Assembly: GCA_025998755.1 (NCBI GenBank)
Contig: AP024674.1
Location: 1,292,162-1,356,161, forward strand
Length of the DNA: 64,000 nucleotides
DNA from: Armatimonadota bacterium
Lineage (GTDB): Bacteria; Armatimonadota; UBA5829; DSUL01
Reading direction: 5' to 3'
Positions 28,748 through 37,430 of the stretch are shown here, piece after piece. The translations under genes and the position numbers were made by a program. The notes under the pieces were generated by a model. That model saw only the letters and a program-made list of their open reading frames with translations, was not told where the DNA came from and did no database searches. Position 1 is the stretch's first letter, and each line of letters starts with the position of its first letter.

Positions 28748-29752
28748 CTAGAAGTGCGCGCGTTCCACCTTCAATCGGCCGGCACGCAGCTGCTCTTTCA
28801 GATCCTCGATCTCGTCCAGCACTTTCTGCGGGATAACATCCTTCAGGCGAGGGTTGATGACCAGCGAAGTGTGCCCGTTGGCCACGGTGAGCTCATGCGC
28901 GCGGGGCTGGAATGTTCCGTCCTGCACTGACTGGCAGATCTCGACGAACGTGCGCGGGATCTCAAGCACGGCGCTTGCGAGGATGACATCCGGCGCGATG
29001 TCATTCTGATCGCTGTTGGAGCCGAAAGCGTAAACCCCCTTGGCTTCCCGGCACGCCTCGAAGACCCCCCGGCCGGCTGCGTCCGCGTTGTGGAAGATGA
29101 AATCGCATCCCTGCTGTATGAGCGCGCGCGTGGCCTCCTTTGCCGTTGCGGTGTCTTCCCAGTTGCCGATGAAGCTGGCGCTTACCTTAAACTGCGGGTT
29201 CACGGACAGCGCACCCTTGCGGAAGGCCTCGAATGTGCTCTTGATGGGCGGGATCTCCATACCGCCAACCAGCCCGGCTTTCCCGGTCTTGCTCATACGG
29301 GCCGCCATTACGCCCAGAAGGTATGTGGCCTCCTCGAGTTTGGGGATGATCGGGACCACCTTCCCTTCCACCTTGCTGCCCGCTGTGATAACGAAGACGG
29401 TATCCGGGAACTCCTTGCTGACCTTGATGGCGGCGGGTTGAAGCTCGAAGCCGTGCCCGATGATGACATCGTATCCCTGGCTGGCATATTCGCGAAAGTC
29501 ACCCTCGAAGTCCGCAGGGCTTTCGGTCTGCTTCTGGTTGACGCGAGCGCCCAGCTCCTTTTCCACGAGCAGCAACCCTTGGTACCCCAGCTGGTTCCAG
29601 CCACCATCGTTGACCGGTCCGGGACTCAGCAGGGCGACCTTGAGCTGACGCCCACCTTTCTCTTTGCCGCCGTCCTTCGCTGGCCCGCCGCATCCGGCCG
29701 ACACGACAACGGCAAGAAGAACCGCCAGAAACAGACCCTTTCTCACGCACAT
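28748..29752 (-). CDS. BMP-family substrate-binding lipoprotein
   Basis: 334 residues. A lipoprotein signal with lipobox VSAGC (Cys about 21) is followed by a periplasmic-binding fold: KVALLSPGPVNDGGWNQLGYQGL, YDVIIGHGFELQPAAIKVSKEFPDTVFV and GCDFIFHNADAAGRGVFEAC, all typical of the BMP (basic membrane protein) family. Characterised members bind purine or pyrimidine nucleosides, some autoinducer-like furanosyl compounds. It is first gene of the long operon, with a good promoter at 29819-29848. Because the operon continues into pterin genes, the ligand might be guanosine or a pterin; this is inference. Confidence 0.93.
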   Translation of the reverse strand: MCVRKGLFLAVLLAVVVSAGCGGPAKDGGKEKGGRQLKVALLSPGPVNDGGWNQLGYQGLLLVEKELGARVNQKQTESPADFEGDFREYASQGYDVIIGHGFELQPAAIKVSKEFPDTVFVITAGSKVEGKVVPIIPKLEEATYLLGVMAARMSKTGKAGLVGGMEIPPIKSTFEAFRKGALSVNPQFKVSASFIGNWEDTATAKEATRALIQQGCDFIFHNADAAGRGVFEACREAKGVYAFGSNSDQNDIAPDVILASAVLEIPRTFVEICQSVQDGTFQPRAHELTVANGHTSLVINPRLKDVIPQKVLDEIEDLKEQLRAGRLKVERAHF

Positions 29753-29818
29753 CGTCTAGCTTCCTCCAACTTCTCCAGCAAACCGGCCGGTGGCCGGGCG
29801 CCCGGCATCCACACAGGA

Positions 29819-29848
29819 ATCGTAACGGAACTGATTCGTCAGTGTCAA
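29819..29848 (-). promoter_or_regulatory. Promoter of the BMP transporter / pterin operon
   Basis: On the minus strand TTGACA (29843-29848), an 18-bp spacer, TACGAT (29819-29824). It predicts a leader of about 60 nt before the lipoprotein ATG. It lies in the 248-bp divergent gap, which otherwise shows nothing distinct. Confidence 0.6.
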
Positions 29849-30000
29849 AGCCGGCACGCGATGTCGACATTCTTAGCACGCAGGAAATCGGCCGGAAACA
29901 GTCGGAAGGGTATCCTTGCATTGTCTCGCGAACAGCCGGAGCGGCGACGGAAGCGCCGCATCGCCCGGCCCCAACACAGGAGACTAGGAGAGGAGTGAAA

Positions 30001-30657
30001 ATGAGAAAGCTGACCGCACTGCTGAGCGCCACTCTGGTCGCTCTGCCCGTCACGATTGGAGCCACGCCCTCGACGCTCGTCTGGATTCCCTCGACGGATA
30101 TCCAGCCCAAGGGCGTGTTCCATCTCGGCTACGACACCTATACTTCGCCGGGCTCCGCCGCCACCAACGCCACCGTCTACGGAGTGACCTACGGTGTGAC
30201 GGATCAGATTGAAGTGGGCGTGGACTACTTCTCCGGCACAAATCGGCCCTGGTTCTTCAATGCGAAGATCAAGGTGCTGGAAGAGAACGAAAGCAGCCCC
30301 GCCCTGGCGCTGGGGATGTATAACGTCTCCCCCAAGAGCGACGTGACGCAGAATCTGGCCTATGCCCTGGTCAGCAAGACGTTCGACGGCACCCGCTTCC
30401 ACGCAGGATATTGCACTGGTAAGAAGAGCGTTCTCGGGCGCGATGAGAACATGGTCCTTCTGGGAATTGACCGCCAGATCGACGATAAGTGGTGGCTCGC
30501 GGCAGACTATCAGGGCGGCAAGAGCTTTATGGGGGCGCTGAGCGTGGGCGCTGCTTACAAGTTTGCGGACAACGCCTCCGTTCTGGTGGGTTACGACTTC
30601 TACAACGACAGTTCCATCAAGGACACCGTCACTGTCCAGATTGACATAGACCTTTAA
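30001..30657 (+). CDS. Probable outer-membrane beta-barrel protein
   Basis: 218 residues. A short signal peptide (MRKLTALLSATLVALPVTIGA) is followed by alternating polar and hydrophobic beta strands with many aromatic girdle residues (VFHLGYDTYTS, QIEVGVDYFSG, KWWLAADYQGG, ASVLVGYDFYND). It ends in the strand DTVTVQIDIDL. The pattern fits a small outer-membrane barrel; no family motif could be named. The ATG at 30001 has GGAGAGGAG just upstream. A strong terminator follows at once. It is divergent from the BMP operon and monocistronic. Confidence 0.7.
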   Translation: MRKLTALLSATLVALPVTIGATPSTLVWIPSTDIQPKGVFHLGYDTYTSPGSAATNATVYGVTYGVTDQIEVGVDYFSGTNRPWFFNAKIKVLEENESSPALALGMYNVSPKSDVTQNLAYALVSKTFDGTRFHAGYCTGKKSVLGRDENMVLLGIDRQIDDKWWLAADYQGGKSFMGALSVGAAYKFADNASVLVGYDFYNDSSIKDTVTVQIDIDL

Positions 30658-30676
30658 GCAGCCTCGCATCCCTCGG

Positions 30677-30725
30677 GGGCGGCAGGCTTCGAGCCGAAAA
30701 AGCCGGATTCCTGCCGCCCTTTTTT
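30677..30725 (+). terminator. Rho-independent terminator after the beta-barrel gene
   Basis: 10-bp stem GGGCGGCAGG / CCTGCCGCCC followed by six T. It ends at the stop codon of the convergent gene at 30724. Confidence 0.9.
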
Positions 30726-31692
30726 AAGGGCCAGCGGGAAGCGTCAGTTCAAAGCCGCGGCTAAAGGTAAAATCCCCGGCCTTCCCGTTCAGCCTGGCCG
30801 GCAGACTTCGGGCGCTCGTCCGCTTCAGAGGAGCGGCTACAACCTGCTGGCGGCCAGGTTGAACGTCTAACTGAACATCCACACCTTTGTTGCCATCTCC
30901 CGCGGCGGAAAGAGTGAGGGAAGCCCTCAGCGGAAGAGCTCCGCGGTTGACCGCCGAGATCCTCAGAGTCTCCGGGCCAGACCATTCCGCGCGCACCTCC
31001 AAAGGGACGAGCCAACCGTGATAACGGGGTCGCTCGGCCGCATCCAGCCCGGAGGTCTCCAGGAATTGACGCACGCGCTCCACATCGGCAAGCAGCTCAC
31101 GGACCTGCTGGAGAAGCATTTCCCGATTGGCCGGTGTGGCTGTGGCGCGGCGCGAGGTGGGCCTGCCACTCTCTACCAGGATGAGTCGGGCGCTGCGGTC
31201 GGCCCGGTCCGCCACCATGATCGCCCGCGCCATTTCGCGCAGCCCCAGCATCCGCGCTCCCACGACCGACCTGCGCTCGTTCAAGGAAAGCGTGCGGTTC
31301 ATCTCCTCCAGAAGTGCCTCATACAGCTCCACGACAGCGCGTTGATCGGGAGGAAGCAGACCGCCGGACATCTTGACCGGCACCCCTGCACCGAGCTGCT
31401 CGCGTGTGTAAGAACCCAGAAACGTCCCGGCATTGTAGATATCCATCGCCTCGAAGGGCACTCCGGTCAGTTTCAGCGTGGCTGTAAGCGCCACGGCGGA
31501 GTCGTTGCGGAAGCCGAGGCTGAACTCTCCTGCCCGGGGGGTGGGACGCAAAAAGATCACAAGGGGAGCCTCAGCGGAGGCCTCAAGCGACTGCAGGTCC
31601 GCTGTGACTGCAGGCGACGCATTGCCGTAACCCACAGATGAGACGGAAAGAACAACCCCAAGAAGCGCGAAGATACAAACTCGGGCTTTCAA
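30724..31692 (-). CDS. Secreted protein of unknown function
   Basis: 322 residues beginning at a TTG (31692) with GGAGG six bases upstream; much longer upstream frames lack coding character. A signal peptide (KARVCIFALLGVVLSVSSVGYG) is followed by a beta-like domain (about 35-105, FLRPTPRAGEFSLGFRNDSAVALTATLKLTG). Next is a helical segment of about 120 residues rich in Arg, Glu and Leu that could be a coiled coil (ELYEALLEEMNRTLSLNERRS). A second beta domain closes it (LEVRAEWSGPETLRISAVNRG, ASLTLSAAG). I do not recognise a family. It is flanked by the convergent beta-barrel gene and the divergent his cluster. Confidence 0.7.
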   Translation of the reverse strand: MKARVCIFALLGVVLSVSSVGYGNASPAVTADLQSLEASAEAPLVIFLRPTPRAGEFSLGFRNDSAVALTATLKLTGVPFEAMDIYNAGTFLGSYTREQLGAGVPVKMSGGLLPPDQRAVVELYEALLEEMNRTLSLNERRSVVGARMLGLREMARAIMVADRADRSARLILVESGRPTSRRATATPANREMLLQQVRELLADVERVRQFLETSGLDAAERPRYHGWLVPLEVRAEWSGPETLRISAVNRGALPLRASLTLSAAGDGNKGVDVQLDVQPGRQQVVAAPLKRTSARSLPARLNGKAGDFTFSRGFELTLPAGP

Positions 31693-31835
31693 CTCTTCCT
31701 CCGGAACATCCTGACCGGACCTTGCCGCCGGCATCAATAAGACCAACGGACGCCATGGTATGTCATTCCACAAGCCCCGCGCAACCCGCACGGCCGGCGC
31801 TGAGGCACCTTTGGAAGGCGGCAGGCGGCCTCGGG

Positions 31836-31841
31836 TATAAT
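31836..31841 (+). promoter_or_regulatory. -10 element before hisD
   Basis: TATAAT ten bases before the ATG at 31852. The expected transcription start falls about 4 bases before that ATG, so the hisD message would be nearly leaderless. A weak TTGGAA lies 19 bp upstream as a possible -35. Confidence 0.45.
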
Positions 31842-31851
31842 GCCCGCGGAC

Positions 31852-33144
31852 ATGCGTTTTCTGGAGACCGCGAAAGACCCCCAAGAGCAGATCCGGGCGG
31901 CCCTGACGGCAGGCTCGCCGGCGGATGACGACGCCGTGGAGCAGACCGTGCGCGAGATCATCGCAAGAGTGCGATCGGAAGGGGATGCGGCTCTGCTGGA
32001 TCTGGGACGGCGATTCGACTTCTCCGGGCTGCAAAGCATTCCTGTCGACCCCGAGCGCATCCGGCAGGCACTGGAAATCATACCCCGTGATCTGAGAGCC
32101 GCTCTCGAGCACGCGGCCGCAAATATCCGGGAGTTCCACGAGCAGGAGAAGGCGGAGTCCTGGGTCTCCACACGCGGATCCACGGTCTTGGGCCAACTGG
32201 TGCGACCCGTCCCGTCCGTGGGGCTTTATGTTCCGGGCGGCAGAGCCGCCTATCCCAGCACCGTCCTGATGACCGCCATCCCGGCGGCAGTGGCGGGAGT
32301 GCGGGAGATATTCGTGGCCACCCCGTGCGGAGAGGAGGGCGAGATCCCCGAAAGCATTCTGGCCGCCTGCGCCATCAGCGGGGTGAGCCGGGTATTCCGG
32401 ATGGGAGGCGCTCAGGCCATTGCGGCCTTTGCGTTCGGCACGGAGAGCGTTCCCCGCGTGGACAAGGTGGCCGGGCCGGGGAACCGGTTCGTCAACTGTG
32501 CCAAGCGGCTGCTGTTCGGGCATGTGGGGATAGACTCGCTGGCCGGGCCGAGCGAGGTGCTGGTCATAGCGGACGATACGGCCGATCCGCAGTGGGTGGC
32601 GGCCGATTTGATCGCGCAGGCCGAACACGGAGGGGACTCCCGATCCATTCTGGTGACCTGGAGGCGCGAGGTGGCGGAGGCTGTGGCCCAGGCTGTTGAG
32701 AAGCAGCTTCCCCATGAGCCGAGATCCGGATACATCCGGGAGTCCCTGGACTCCCACGGGGTCATCCTGCTCACCAACGGGCCGGATGAGGCCGTTTACT
32801 GGACAAACATCTGCGCGCCGGAGCATCTGCAAGTTTGGGTGGAGCGCCCCCAGGAGTGGATCGGGCGACTGGTAAACGCGGGGGCCATCTTTGTCGGCCC
32901 CTACAGCCCGGTGCCGATCGGCGATTATGCGGCAGGTCCCTCTCACACTCTGCCCACCGGGACTGCGGCCCGGTTTTCCTCGGCCCTGGGCGTGGCAGAG
33001 TTTCAGAAGCGCACCAGCCTGATCTGGTACGGTCCGGAAGAGCTCACCCGGGATGCGCCCGCAGCGGTGACGATTGCAGAGGCCGAAGGACTGCCCGCGC
33101 ACGCGCGGGCCATCACGCTGCGCGGGAAGGACGGTCAGACTTGA
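31852..33144 (+). CDS. hisD: Histidinol dehydrogenase HisD
   Basis: 430 residues. All HisD signatures are present: VGLYVPGGRAAYPSTVLM, GAQAIAAFAFGTESVPRVDKVAGPGN, DSLAGPSEVLVIADD, DLIAQAEHGGDS and GDYAAGPSHTLPTGTAARFSS; the Gln, His and Asp residues in these blocks hold the catalytic zinc. It performs the last two oxidations from L-histidinol to L-histidine with NAD. The ATG at 31852 is preferred over that at 31840, which overlaps the -10 box. Its stop overlaps the next start (TTGA). No hisG or hisC accompanies it here. Confidence 0.95.
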   Translation: MRFLETAKDPQEQIRAALTAGSPADDDAVEQTVREIIARVRSEGDAALLDLGRRFDFSGLQSIPVDPERIRQALEIIPRDLRAALEHAAANIREFHEQEKAESWVSTRGSTVLGQLVRPVPSVGLYVPGGRAAYPSTVLMTAIPAAVAGVREIFVATPCGEEGEIPESILAACAISGVSRVFRMGGAQAIAAFAFGTESVPRVDKVAGPGNRFVNCAKRLLFGHVGIDSLAGPSEVLVIADDTADPQWVAADLIAQAEHGGDSRSILVTWRREVAEAVAQAVEKQLPHEPRSGYIRESLDSHGVILLTNGPDEAVYWTNICAPEHLQVWVERPQEWIGRLVNAGAIFVGPYSPVPIGDYAAGPSHTLPTGTAARFSSALGVAEFQKRTSLIWYGPEELTRDAPAAVTIAEAEGLPAHARAITLRGKDGQT

Positions 33145-34202
33145 GCAACACGCAGGCCGCGGCTACGCTGGCCGCGGCGGAAGAGCGATACATCGCCGTG
33201 CCTGTTCCGGTCAATGGAGTAGGCAAGGTCCTGGCGCTGCCGGAAGCGGTGCAGTTGCTGAGGAGCCTGGACACGTTGATTTTTGACCTGGACGGCGTGC
33301 TCATTGACCCCACACGGTCCATTCAGCGAGCACATCCTCTGGCTATCGAGATGTGGTTGCAGCTGACCTTCGGGATGACGGACTGCGCGGAGATTGTCTC
33401 GCCGGAGGACGTGGCCGCGTTCAAGCTGGCGGGCGGATTCAATGACGACTGGAACATCGCCGAGAGCGTGGCTCTGGCGCTGGCCGTCAAGGCGATCCAG
33501 TCTGGCGCGAAGGACGGCGGAGAACTGCTGGCGTATGGATTCTCTCTGCAGGATGTTGCGGAAGGGGCCGCCTCGCTCGGTGGAGGAATGGACGGCGCGC
33601 GGGAGTGGCTGAGGAGTCAGACTCCGCCTGAGATCTTCGACGAAGCAGGCCGGCTATGCGCCAATGGGCTGGCCGGGCAACTTCTAAAGGAGGTCATCGC
33701 CGGACCCTTCTGCCGGGAGATGTATGATTTCGACGCGGAGTATGTGAGCGGCGAGGGCACCATTCTGGAAGACCGGCTCCTGACCCCGCCGGAAAGCCTG
33801 GACCTTCCCTTCGAGCGAGGCGTTTTCACCGGGCGGACCTACGGGGAGGCCCGGGTGGGGTTGCGTTTGGTGGGGCTGGGAGAGTTCGTGCCGGACGAGC
33901 GACTGATCAGTTGGAACGACGGGATGTACAAGCCGGACGGCCGCCCGCTTGCCATCCTGACTGAGCGAATCGGCTCACGGGTGGCCGCGTTCATCGGAGA
34001 CAACCCGGACGATATGCGCAGCGTCCACCTTTACCGCCGCAACGGTTCGGTACCGATGCTGAGCATCCAGGTTTGCTTCGGCGCGGCCCGTGATGCGGCG
34101 CAGGAGGTGTTCATCCGGGAAGGGGCCGATCTCATCGCCCCGGACACAGTTTCCGCCCTGGCCGCTCTGAAGTCGCTTTGCGAAGGGGGATGTGATGGTT
34201 GA
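33141..34202 (+). CDS. HAD-family phosphatase in the his operon
   Basis: 353 residues from a TTG overlapping the hisD stop. HAD motif I is [15 protein letters not shown] (about residue 50) and motif IV is FIGDNPDDM near residue 285; ILTERIGSR nearby may hold the later catalytic segment. A long cap region lies between. HAD proteins with DxDG are mostly phosphomonoesterases. Sitting between hisD and hisB, and overlapping both, it is a candidate histidinol-phosphate phosphatase, a step not otherwise encoded here. The first 45 residues have no recognised function. Specificity is inferred from context alone. Confidence 0.8.
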   Translation: MSNTQAAATLAAAEERYIAVPVPVNGVGKVLALPEAVQLLRSLDTLIFDLDGVLIDPTRSIQRAHPLAIEMWLQLTFGMTDCAEIVSPEDVAAFKLAGGFNDDWNIAESVALALAVKAIQSGAKDGGELLAYGFSLQDVAEGAASLGGGMDGAREWLRSQTPPEIFDEAGRLCANGLAGQLLKEVIAGPFCREMYDFDAEYVSGEGTILEDRLLTPPESLDLPFERGVFTGRTYGEARVGLRLVGLGEFVPDERLISWNDGMYKPDGRPLAILTERIGSRVAAFIGDNPDDMRSVHLYRRNGSVPMLSIQVCFGAARDAAQEVFIREGADLIAPDTVSALAALKSLCEGGCDG

Positions 34203-34785
34203 TCGCGTGGCGGAAGCTCACAGAACGACCAAGGAGACCGACATTACCGTCCGGCTTTCCCTGGACGGCAGCGGTCAGTGCGAAGCCAGCACGGGGATCG
34301 GCTTCTTCGACCATATGCTGGATCAGCTTGCGCGCCACGGACTGTTCGACCTGAAGGTCCGCGCGGAAGGCGATCTGCATATTGACGCGCATCACACTGT
34401 GGAAGACACGGGGATCGTGCTGGGCAACGCATTCGCGCAGGCGCTTGGCGACCGGGCTGGCATCCGGCGCTACGGCTGGGCGGCTGTCCCGCTGGATGAG
34501 GCTCTAGTGCTCGTCTCGGTGGACATCAGCGGGCGTGGACTGTTGACAGCCGACCTGGGACGTCTGGACCCGATGGTGGGCGAATTCCCTTCGGAGCTTC
34601 TTCCCGAGTTTCTAAGGGCGTTCGCCAGCACCGCCGGCATCACGCTGCACGTGCGCAAACTTTGCGGGGTGAATTCGCATCACATCATCGAGGCATCGTT
34701 CAAGGCGCTGGCGCGTGCGCTGCGGGATGCCGTGTCCAAAGACCCGCGCTCGCCGGGAGTTCCCTCCACGAAAGGGGTGCTGTGA
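34195..34785 (+). CDS. hisB: Imidazoleglycerol-phosphate dehydratase HisB
   Basis: 196 residues, the size of a monofunctional dehydratase. The metal-binding motifs are present: [32 protein letters not shown] and [17 protein letters not shown]. It converts imidazoleglycerol phosphate to imidazole-acetol phosphate. The ATG at 34195 (GGGGG six bases upstream) overlaps the HAD gene end by 8 bp. The phosphatase domain fused to HisB in enterobacteria is absent, consistent with a separate phosphatase. Confidence 0.96.
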   Translation: MVDRVAEAHRTTKETDITVRLSLDGSGQCEASTGIGFFDHMLDQLARHGLFDLKVRAEGDLHIDAHHTVEDTGIVLGNAFAQALGDRAGIRRYGWAAVPLDEALVLVSVDISGRGLLTADLGRLDPMVGEFPSELLPEFLRAFASTAGITLHVRKLCGVNSHHIIEASFKALARALRDAVSKDPRSPGVPSTKGVL

Positions 34786-35411
34786 GCCGCATCACCATCG
34801 TTGACTACGGTATGGGTAATCTTGCCAGCGTCCAGAAGGCGCTCGGCCATCTCGGATTCGAGAGCTTCCTCAGCCAGCGGGCCGAGGATATCGAGGTGGC
34901 GGAACGATTGATCCTGCCCGGGGTGGGAGCCTTCGGGGCTGCCATAACGAACCTGGAACGGATGGGGCTAGTGGAACCTCTCCGAGATTACTGCGCGTCG
35001 GGCCGGCCGTTCCTGGGGATCTGCCTGGGCATGCAGCTCCTGATGACCGAAAGCAACGAGCTGGGCCATTGGAAGGGACTGGACATCATCCCCGGGCGCG
35101 TGCGCCGCTTTTTCGAGGACGCGCCCGCCCCTCCGGACATCAAGGTGCCGCACGTGGGATGGAACACGCTGGACATCCGTTGGCGCGACGGCATCTTCCG
35201 GTCCGCGGGCGAGGCTCCCAGCGTGTATTTCGTGCATTCATACTACGTGGTCCCTGAGGATGACTCCGTGACGTCGGCCACGTGCACGCACGGCGAGACG
35301 TTCTGCGCTTCACTGCAGCAGGGGAACATCTTCGCCACGCAGTTCCATCCCGAAAAAAGCGGCAGCGTGGGCCTTTCGCTGCTGGCGGAGTTCGCGCGAT
35401 GGCAGACGTAG
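34782..35411 (+). CDS. hisH: Imidazole glycerol phosphate synthase, glutaminase subunit HisH
   Basis: 209 residues. Class I amidotransferase: oxyanion and nucleophile block [12 protein letters not shown] with the catalytic Cys, and [13 protein letters not shown] with the catalytic His and Glu. [15 protein letters not shown] at the start is the HisH signature. It supplies ammonia from glutamine to HisF, which is not in the window. The GTG overlaps the hisB stop (GTGA). Confidence 0.96.
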   Translation: MSRITIVDYGMGNLASVQKALGHLGFESFLSQRAEDIEVAERLILPGVGAFGAAITNLERMGLVEPLRDYCASGRPFLGICLGMQLLMTESNELGHWKGLDIIPGRVRRFFEDAPAPPDIKVPHVGWNTLDIRWRDGIFRSAGEAPSVYFVHSYYVVPEDDSVTSATCTHGETFCASLQQGNIFATQFHPEKSGSVGLSLLAEFARWQT

Positions 35412-36154
35412 CGGCCGAGTTCGAGGTCATCCCCGCCATAGACCTCCGGGGCGGGCGGTGTGTGCGGCTGGCGCAGGGTGACTACTCGCGCGAGACGGTT
35501 TACTCGGATGATCCGCTGGCGATGGCGCGCAAATGGGAGGACGCCGGCGCACCCCGTCTGCATGTTGTGGATCTGGACGGAGCGCGGCAGGGAGAACCGG
35601 TGAATCTGGAGGTGGCCGGACGGATTGCCCGCGCCATCTCTATCCCCTCGGATTTCGGAGGAGGGGTGCGTTCCGCCGAGTGGGCGAAGCGGGTGTTGGA
35701 AGAGGGCTTTCAGCGATTCTCCATCGGGACACGCGCGCTGGACCGGGAGTTCGCGGCAGCCATATTCGAGGAGTTCGGTGATGCCGCCATAGCGGACATA
35801 GCATCCCGCGAGGGCCGCGTGGTGGTGGCCGGCTGGACTCGAGGATCCTCCATCTCTGCCTGCGACCTAGCGCGGCACCTGGAGCAGATCGGTTGCCGCC
35901 GGATCATTTTCACGGATGTGTCGCGCGACGGCACCCTGGCCGGCCCAAATCTCGACGCGATGCACGAGATGGTCACCAGCGTCAACATCCCGGTGGTGGC
36001 GAGCGGCGGGGTCTCCAGTGTGGAGGACCTGCTTGCCCTCAGCGAGCTGGGCCACCTGGGACTTGAGGGCGCCATAGTGGGCAAAGCCCTCTATGACGGG
36101 CGGCTGGACCTCGCAGAAGCCATCCAGGCCGTTTGCGGCATCACAGGCGGCTGA
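35399..36154 (+). CDS. hisA: ProFAR isomerase HisA
   Basis: 251-residue TIM barrel. VIPAIDLRGGRCVRLAQGDY, VVDLDGARQGEPVN, FGGGVRSAEWAKRVL and FTDVSRDGTLAGPN carry the catalytic Asp residues and phosphate sites. It performs the Amadori rearrangement of ProFAR to PRFAR. The ATG at 35399 overlaps hisH by 13 bp. It is the last gene of the his cluster. Dual HisA/TrpF activity (PriA type) cannot be excluded from motifs. Confidence 0.94.
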   Translation: MADVAAEFEVIPAIDLRGGRCVRLAQGDYSRETVYSDDPLAMARKWEDAGAPRLHVVDLDGARQGEPVNLEVAGRIARAISIPSDFGGGVRSAEWAKRVLEEGFQRFSIGTRALDREFAAAIFEEFGDAAIADIASREGRVVVAGWTRGSSISACDLARHLEQIGCRRIIFTDVSRDGTLAGPNLDAMHEMVTSVNIPVVASGGVSSVEDLLALSELGHLGLEGAIVGKALYDGRLDLAEAIQAVCGITGG

Positions 36155-36246
36155 AAAATCCCGCAGTTCTGCGGGGCGGCGAGCGCCTCCAGACACCACC
36201 CGGCCCGTCCGAAAATCCATGAAGGTAAGAGGACGGGAGGGCCCAT

Positions 36247-36453
36247 ATGCTGATAGCCTCGATCATCATCGCCTGGATCGCCTTTGTCGTCGTCATGAGC
36301 CTTCGCGCCATGCGATCCGCCGTTGATCCCCCGCTTGTCCAGTGTTTCGATTGCGACCGTGAAAGCTGTTCGGGATGCCCCTATCTGGAACAGTCCGTGC
36401 TCGAAGAGGATCTCAGCTACCAGGAATACCAAGAAGAGCGGCTGGCCGCCTGA
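36247..36453 (+). CDS. Small Cys-rich membrane protein, unknown
   Basis: 68 residues. One N-terminal membrane helix (LIASIIIAWIAFVVVMSL) is followed by a short basic linker, the cluster CFDCDRESCSGC (two CxxC pairs five residues apart) and an acidic tail. GGGAGG about eight bases before the ATG supports translation. The two CxxC pairs could bind zinc or an iron-sulfur cluster, or act as a redox pair. No family recognised. It lies 92 bp after hisA on the same strand and ends before secG on the other strand. Confidence 0.65.
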   Translation: MLIASIIIAWIAFVVVMSLRAMRSAVDPPLVQCFDCDRESCSGCPYLEQSVLEEDLSYQEYQEERLAA

Positions 36454-36523
36454 GCCCGCATCTCTCTTGGGAGAACACAAGCCGGCGCCAGCCGCTGCGA
36501 AAGCTCTCTATCTGTGTCTGCCG

Positions 36524-36751
36524 TCAGTAGGTGTAAGCGGCGAAGATGCTGATGATGAAGAAGGTGACCGCGACGTACATCGTCAGGCGCTGAAGGTTCT
36601 CCTCCAGCCCTGGCTTGCCCCGGAAGGAAGACTGCGCCTTTCCCCCGATTGCGCCTCCCAGCCCTTCGTGTTTTGTGGTCTGGGACATCACGATGACGAT
36701 GAGCACGATCGCTGTGATCGTCTGCAAGATGATTAGAATGTTGTGAATCAT
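36524..36751 (-). CDS. secG: Protein-export membrane protein SecG
   Basis: 75 residues with two membrane helices (LIILQTITAIVLIVIVMSQ and LTMYVAVTFFIISIFAAYTY). The SecG loop lies between them (TTKHEGLGGAIGG). SecG assists SecYE translocation. It follows tatA by 66 bp, placing it in an export-related string. Confidence 0.92.
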   Translation of the reverse strand: MIHNILIILQTITAIVLIVIVMSQTTKHEGLGGAIGGKAQSSFRGKPGLEENLQRLTMYVAVTFFIISIFAAYTY

Positions 36752-36817
36752 ATCCCTTTCCGCAGGAAGCCCTTGTCCAGATAGCCGGATGCATCCAGGT
36801 CCGGCAAAACTTTCCAG

Positions 36818-37012
36818 CTAACCCTTATTCTCGGCCGCCGTGCCCGAATCCTTGCTCTCCTCGGTGATCTCGCGGCTCGCCTTCTTGAACTCTCGCATTC
36901 CCTCCCCGATGCCGCGCATCATCTCCGGGACCTTCTTTGCGCCGAACAACAGCACGATCACCCCGACGATGATCCATACTTCCTGCCCGCCCAGTGCGTT
37001 CGTAACCAGCAT
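36818..37012 (-). CDS. tatA: Twin-arginine translocase subunit TatA
   Basis: 64 residues. A membrane helix (EVWIIVGVIVLLFGAKKVPEMM) with the FGxxK/R-P hinge is followed by an amphipathic helix (GIGEGMREFKKASRE). The longer open frame upstream runs into the TatB gene in another register and is rejected; the ATG at 37012 has AAAGGACGG upstream. It forms the Tat pore for folded proteins such as the Gfo/Idh/MocA enzyme in this window. TatC is not present here. Confidence 0.92.
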   Translation of the reverse strand: MLVTNALGGQEVWIIVGVIVLLFGAKKVPEMMRGIGEGMREFKKASREITEESKDSGTAAENKG

Positions 37013-37013
37013 G

Positions 37014-37430
37014 TCAATCCGTCCTTTCAGCCGCGGCTTCCCGCTCCTTCCGGAGAGGCAGCTCCCCTGATTCAGGAGACGCCTCCGCCTCCTCGCGCCC
37101 ACCCCGAGACCCCGCTGCCAGATCCTCGCCGGAGTACACATCCGCGTAAGGATCTTCCGGCGTGTCCCCGACGGTTTCGCTGTCAGCCGGCTCGCCAGGA
37201 GGATAGTGGTAGTTCTCATCCTCCGGGTGCTGCCACTCCTGCCCGTAACTGGAGGCGCGCCGCCGGTCGTCCAGCGCCTCCTCGAACACAGAGGTCACCT
37301 CGCTGGACATCCGCCGCAACTCCCGCATCGCCTGGCCCAGATTGCGCCCGATCTCCGGCAACTTGCGCGGGCCGAACACGATGAGAGCGAGCAGGAAGAG
37401 GACAATTATCTCCGGCCCGCCGATGCTCAT
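37014..37430 (-). CDS. tatB: Twin-arginine translocase subunit TatB-like
   Basis: 138 residues. MSIGGPEIIVLFLLALIVFGPRKLPEIGRNLGQAMRELRR is the TatA/B helix, FGP hinge and amphipathic helix; the longer acidic C-terminal tail of about 90 residues, lacking order-promoting residues, favours TatB over TatA. It is separated from tatA by one base. The start follows the PfkB gene stop directly (TGAATG). Confidence 0.85.
   Translation of the reverse strand: MSIGGPEIIVLFLLALIVFGPRKLPEIGRNLGQAMRELRRMSSEVTSVFEEALDDRRRASSYGQEWQHPEDENYHYPPGEPADSETVGDTPEDPYADVYSGEDLAAGSRGGREEAEASPESGELPLRKEREAAAERTD

Noticed and set aside
30724-33102. A 792-codon minus-strand frame antisense to hisD
   Set aside because: Only the last 322 codons after the TTG at 31692 have a signal peptide and protein-like composition. 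The rest is a shadow of hisD.
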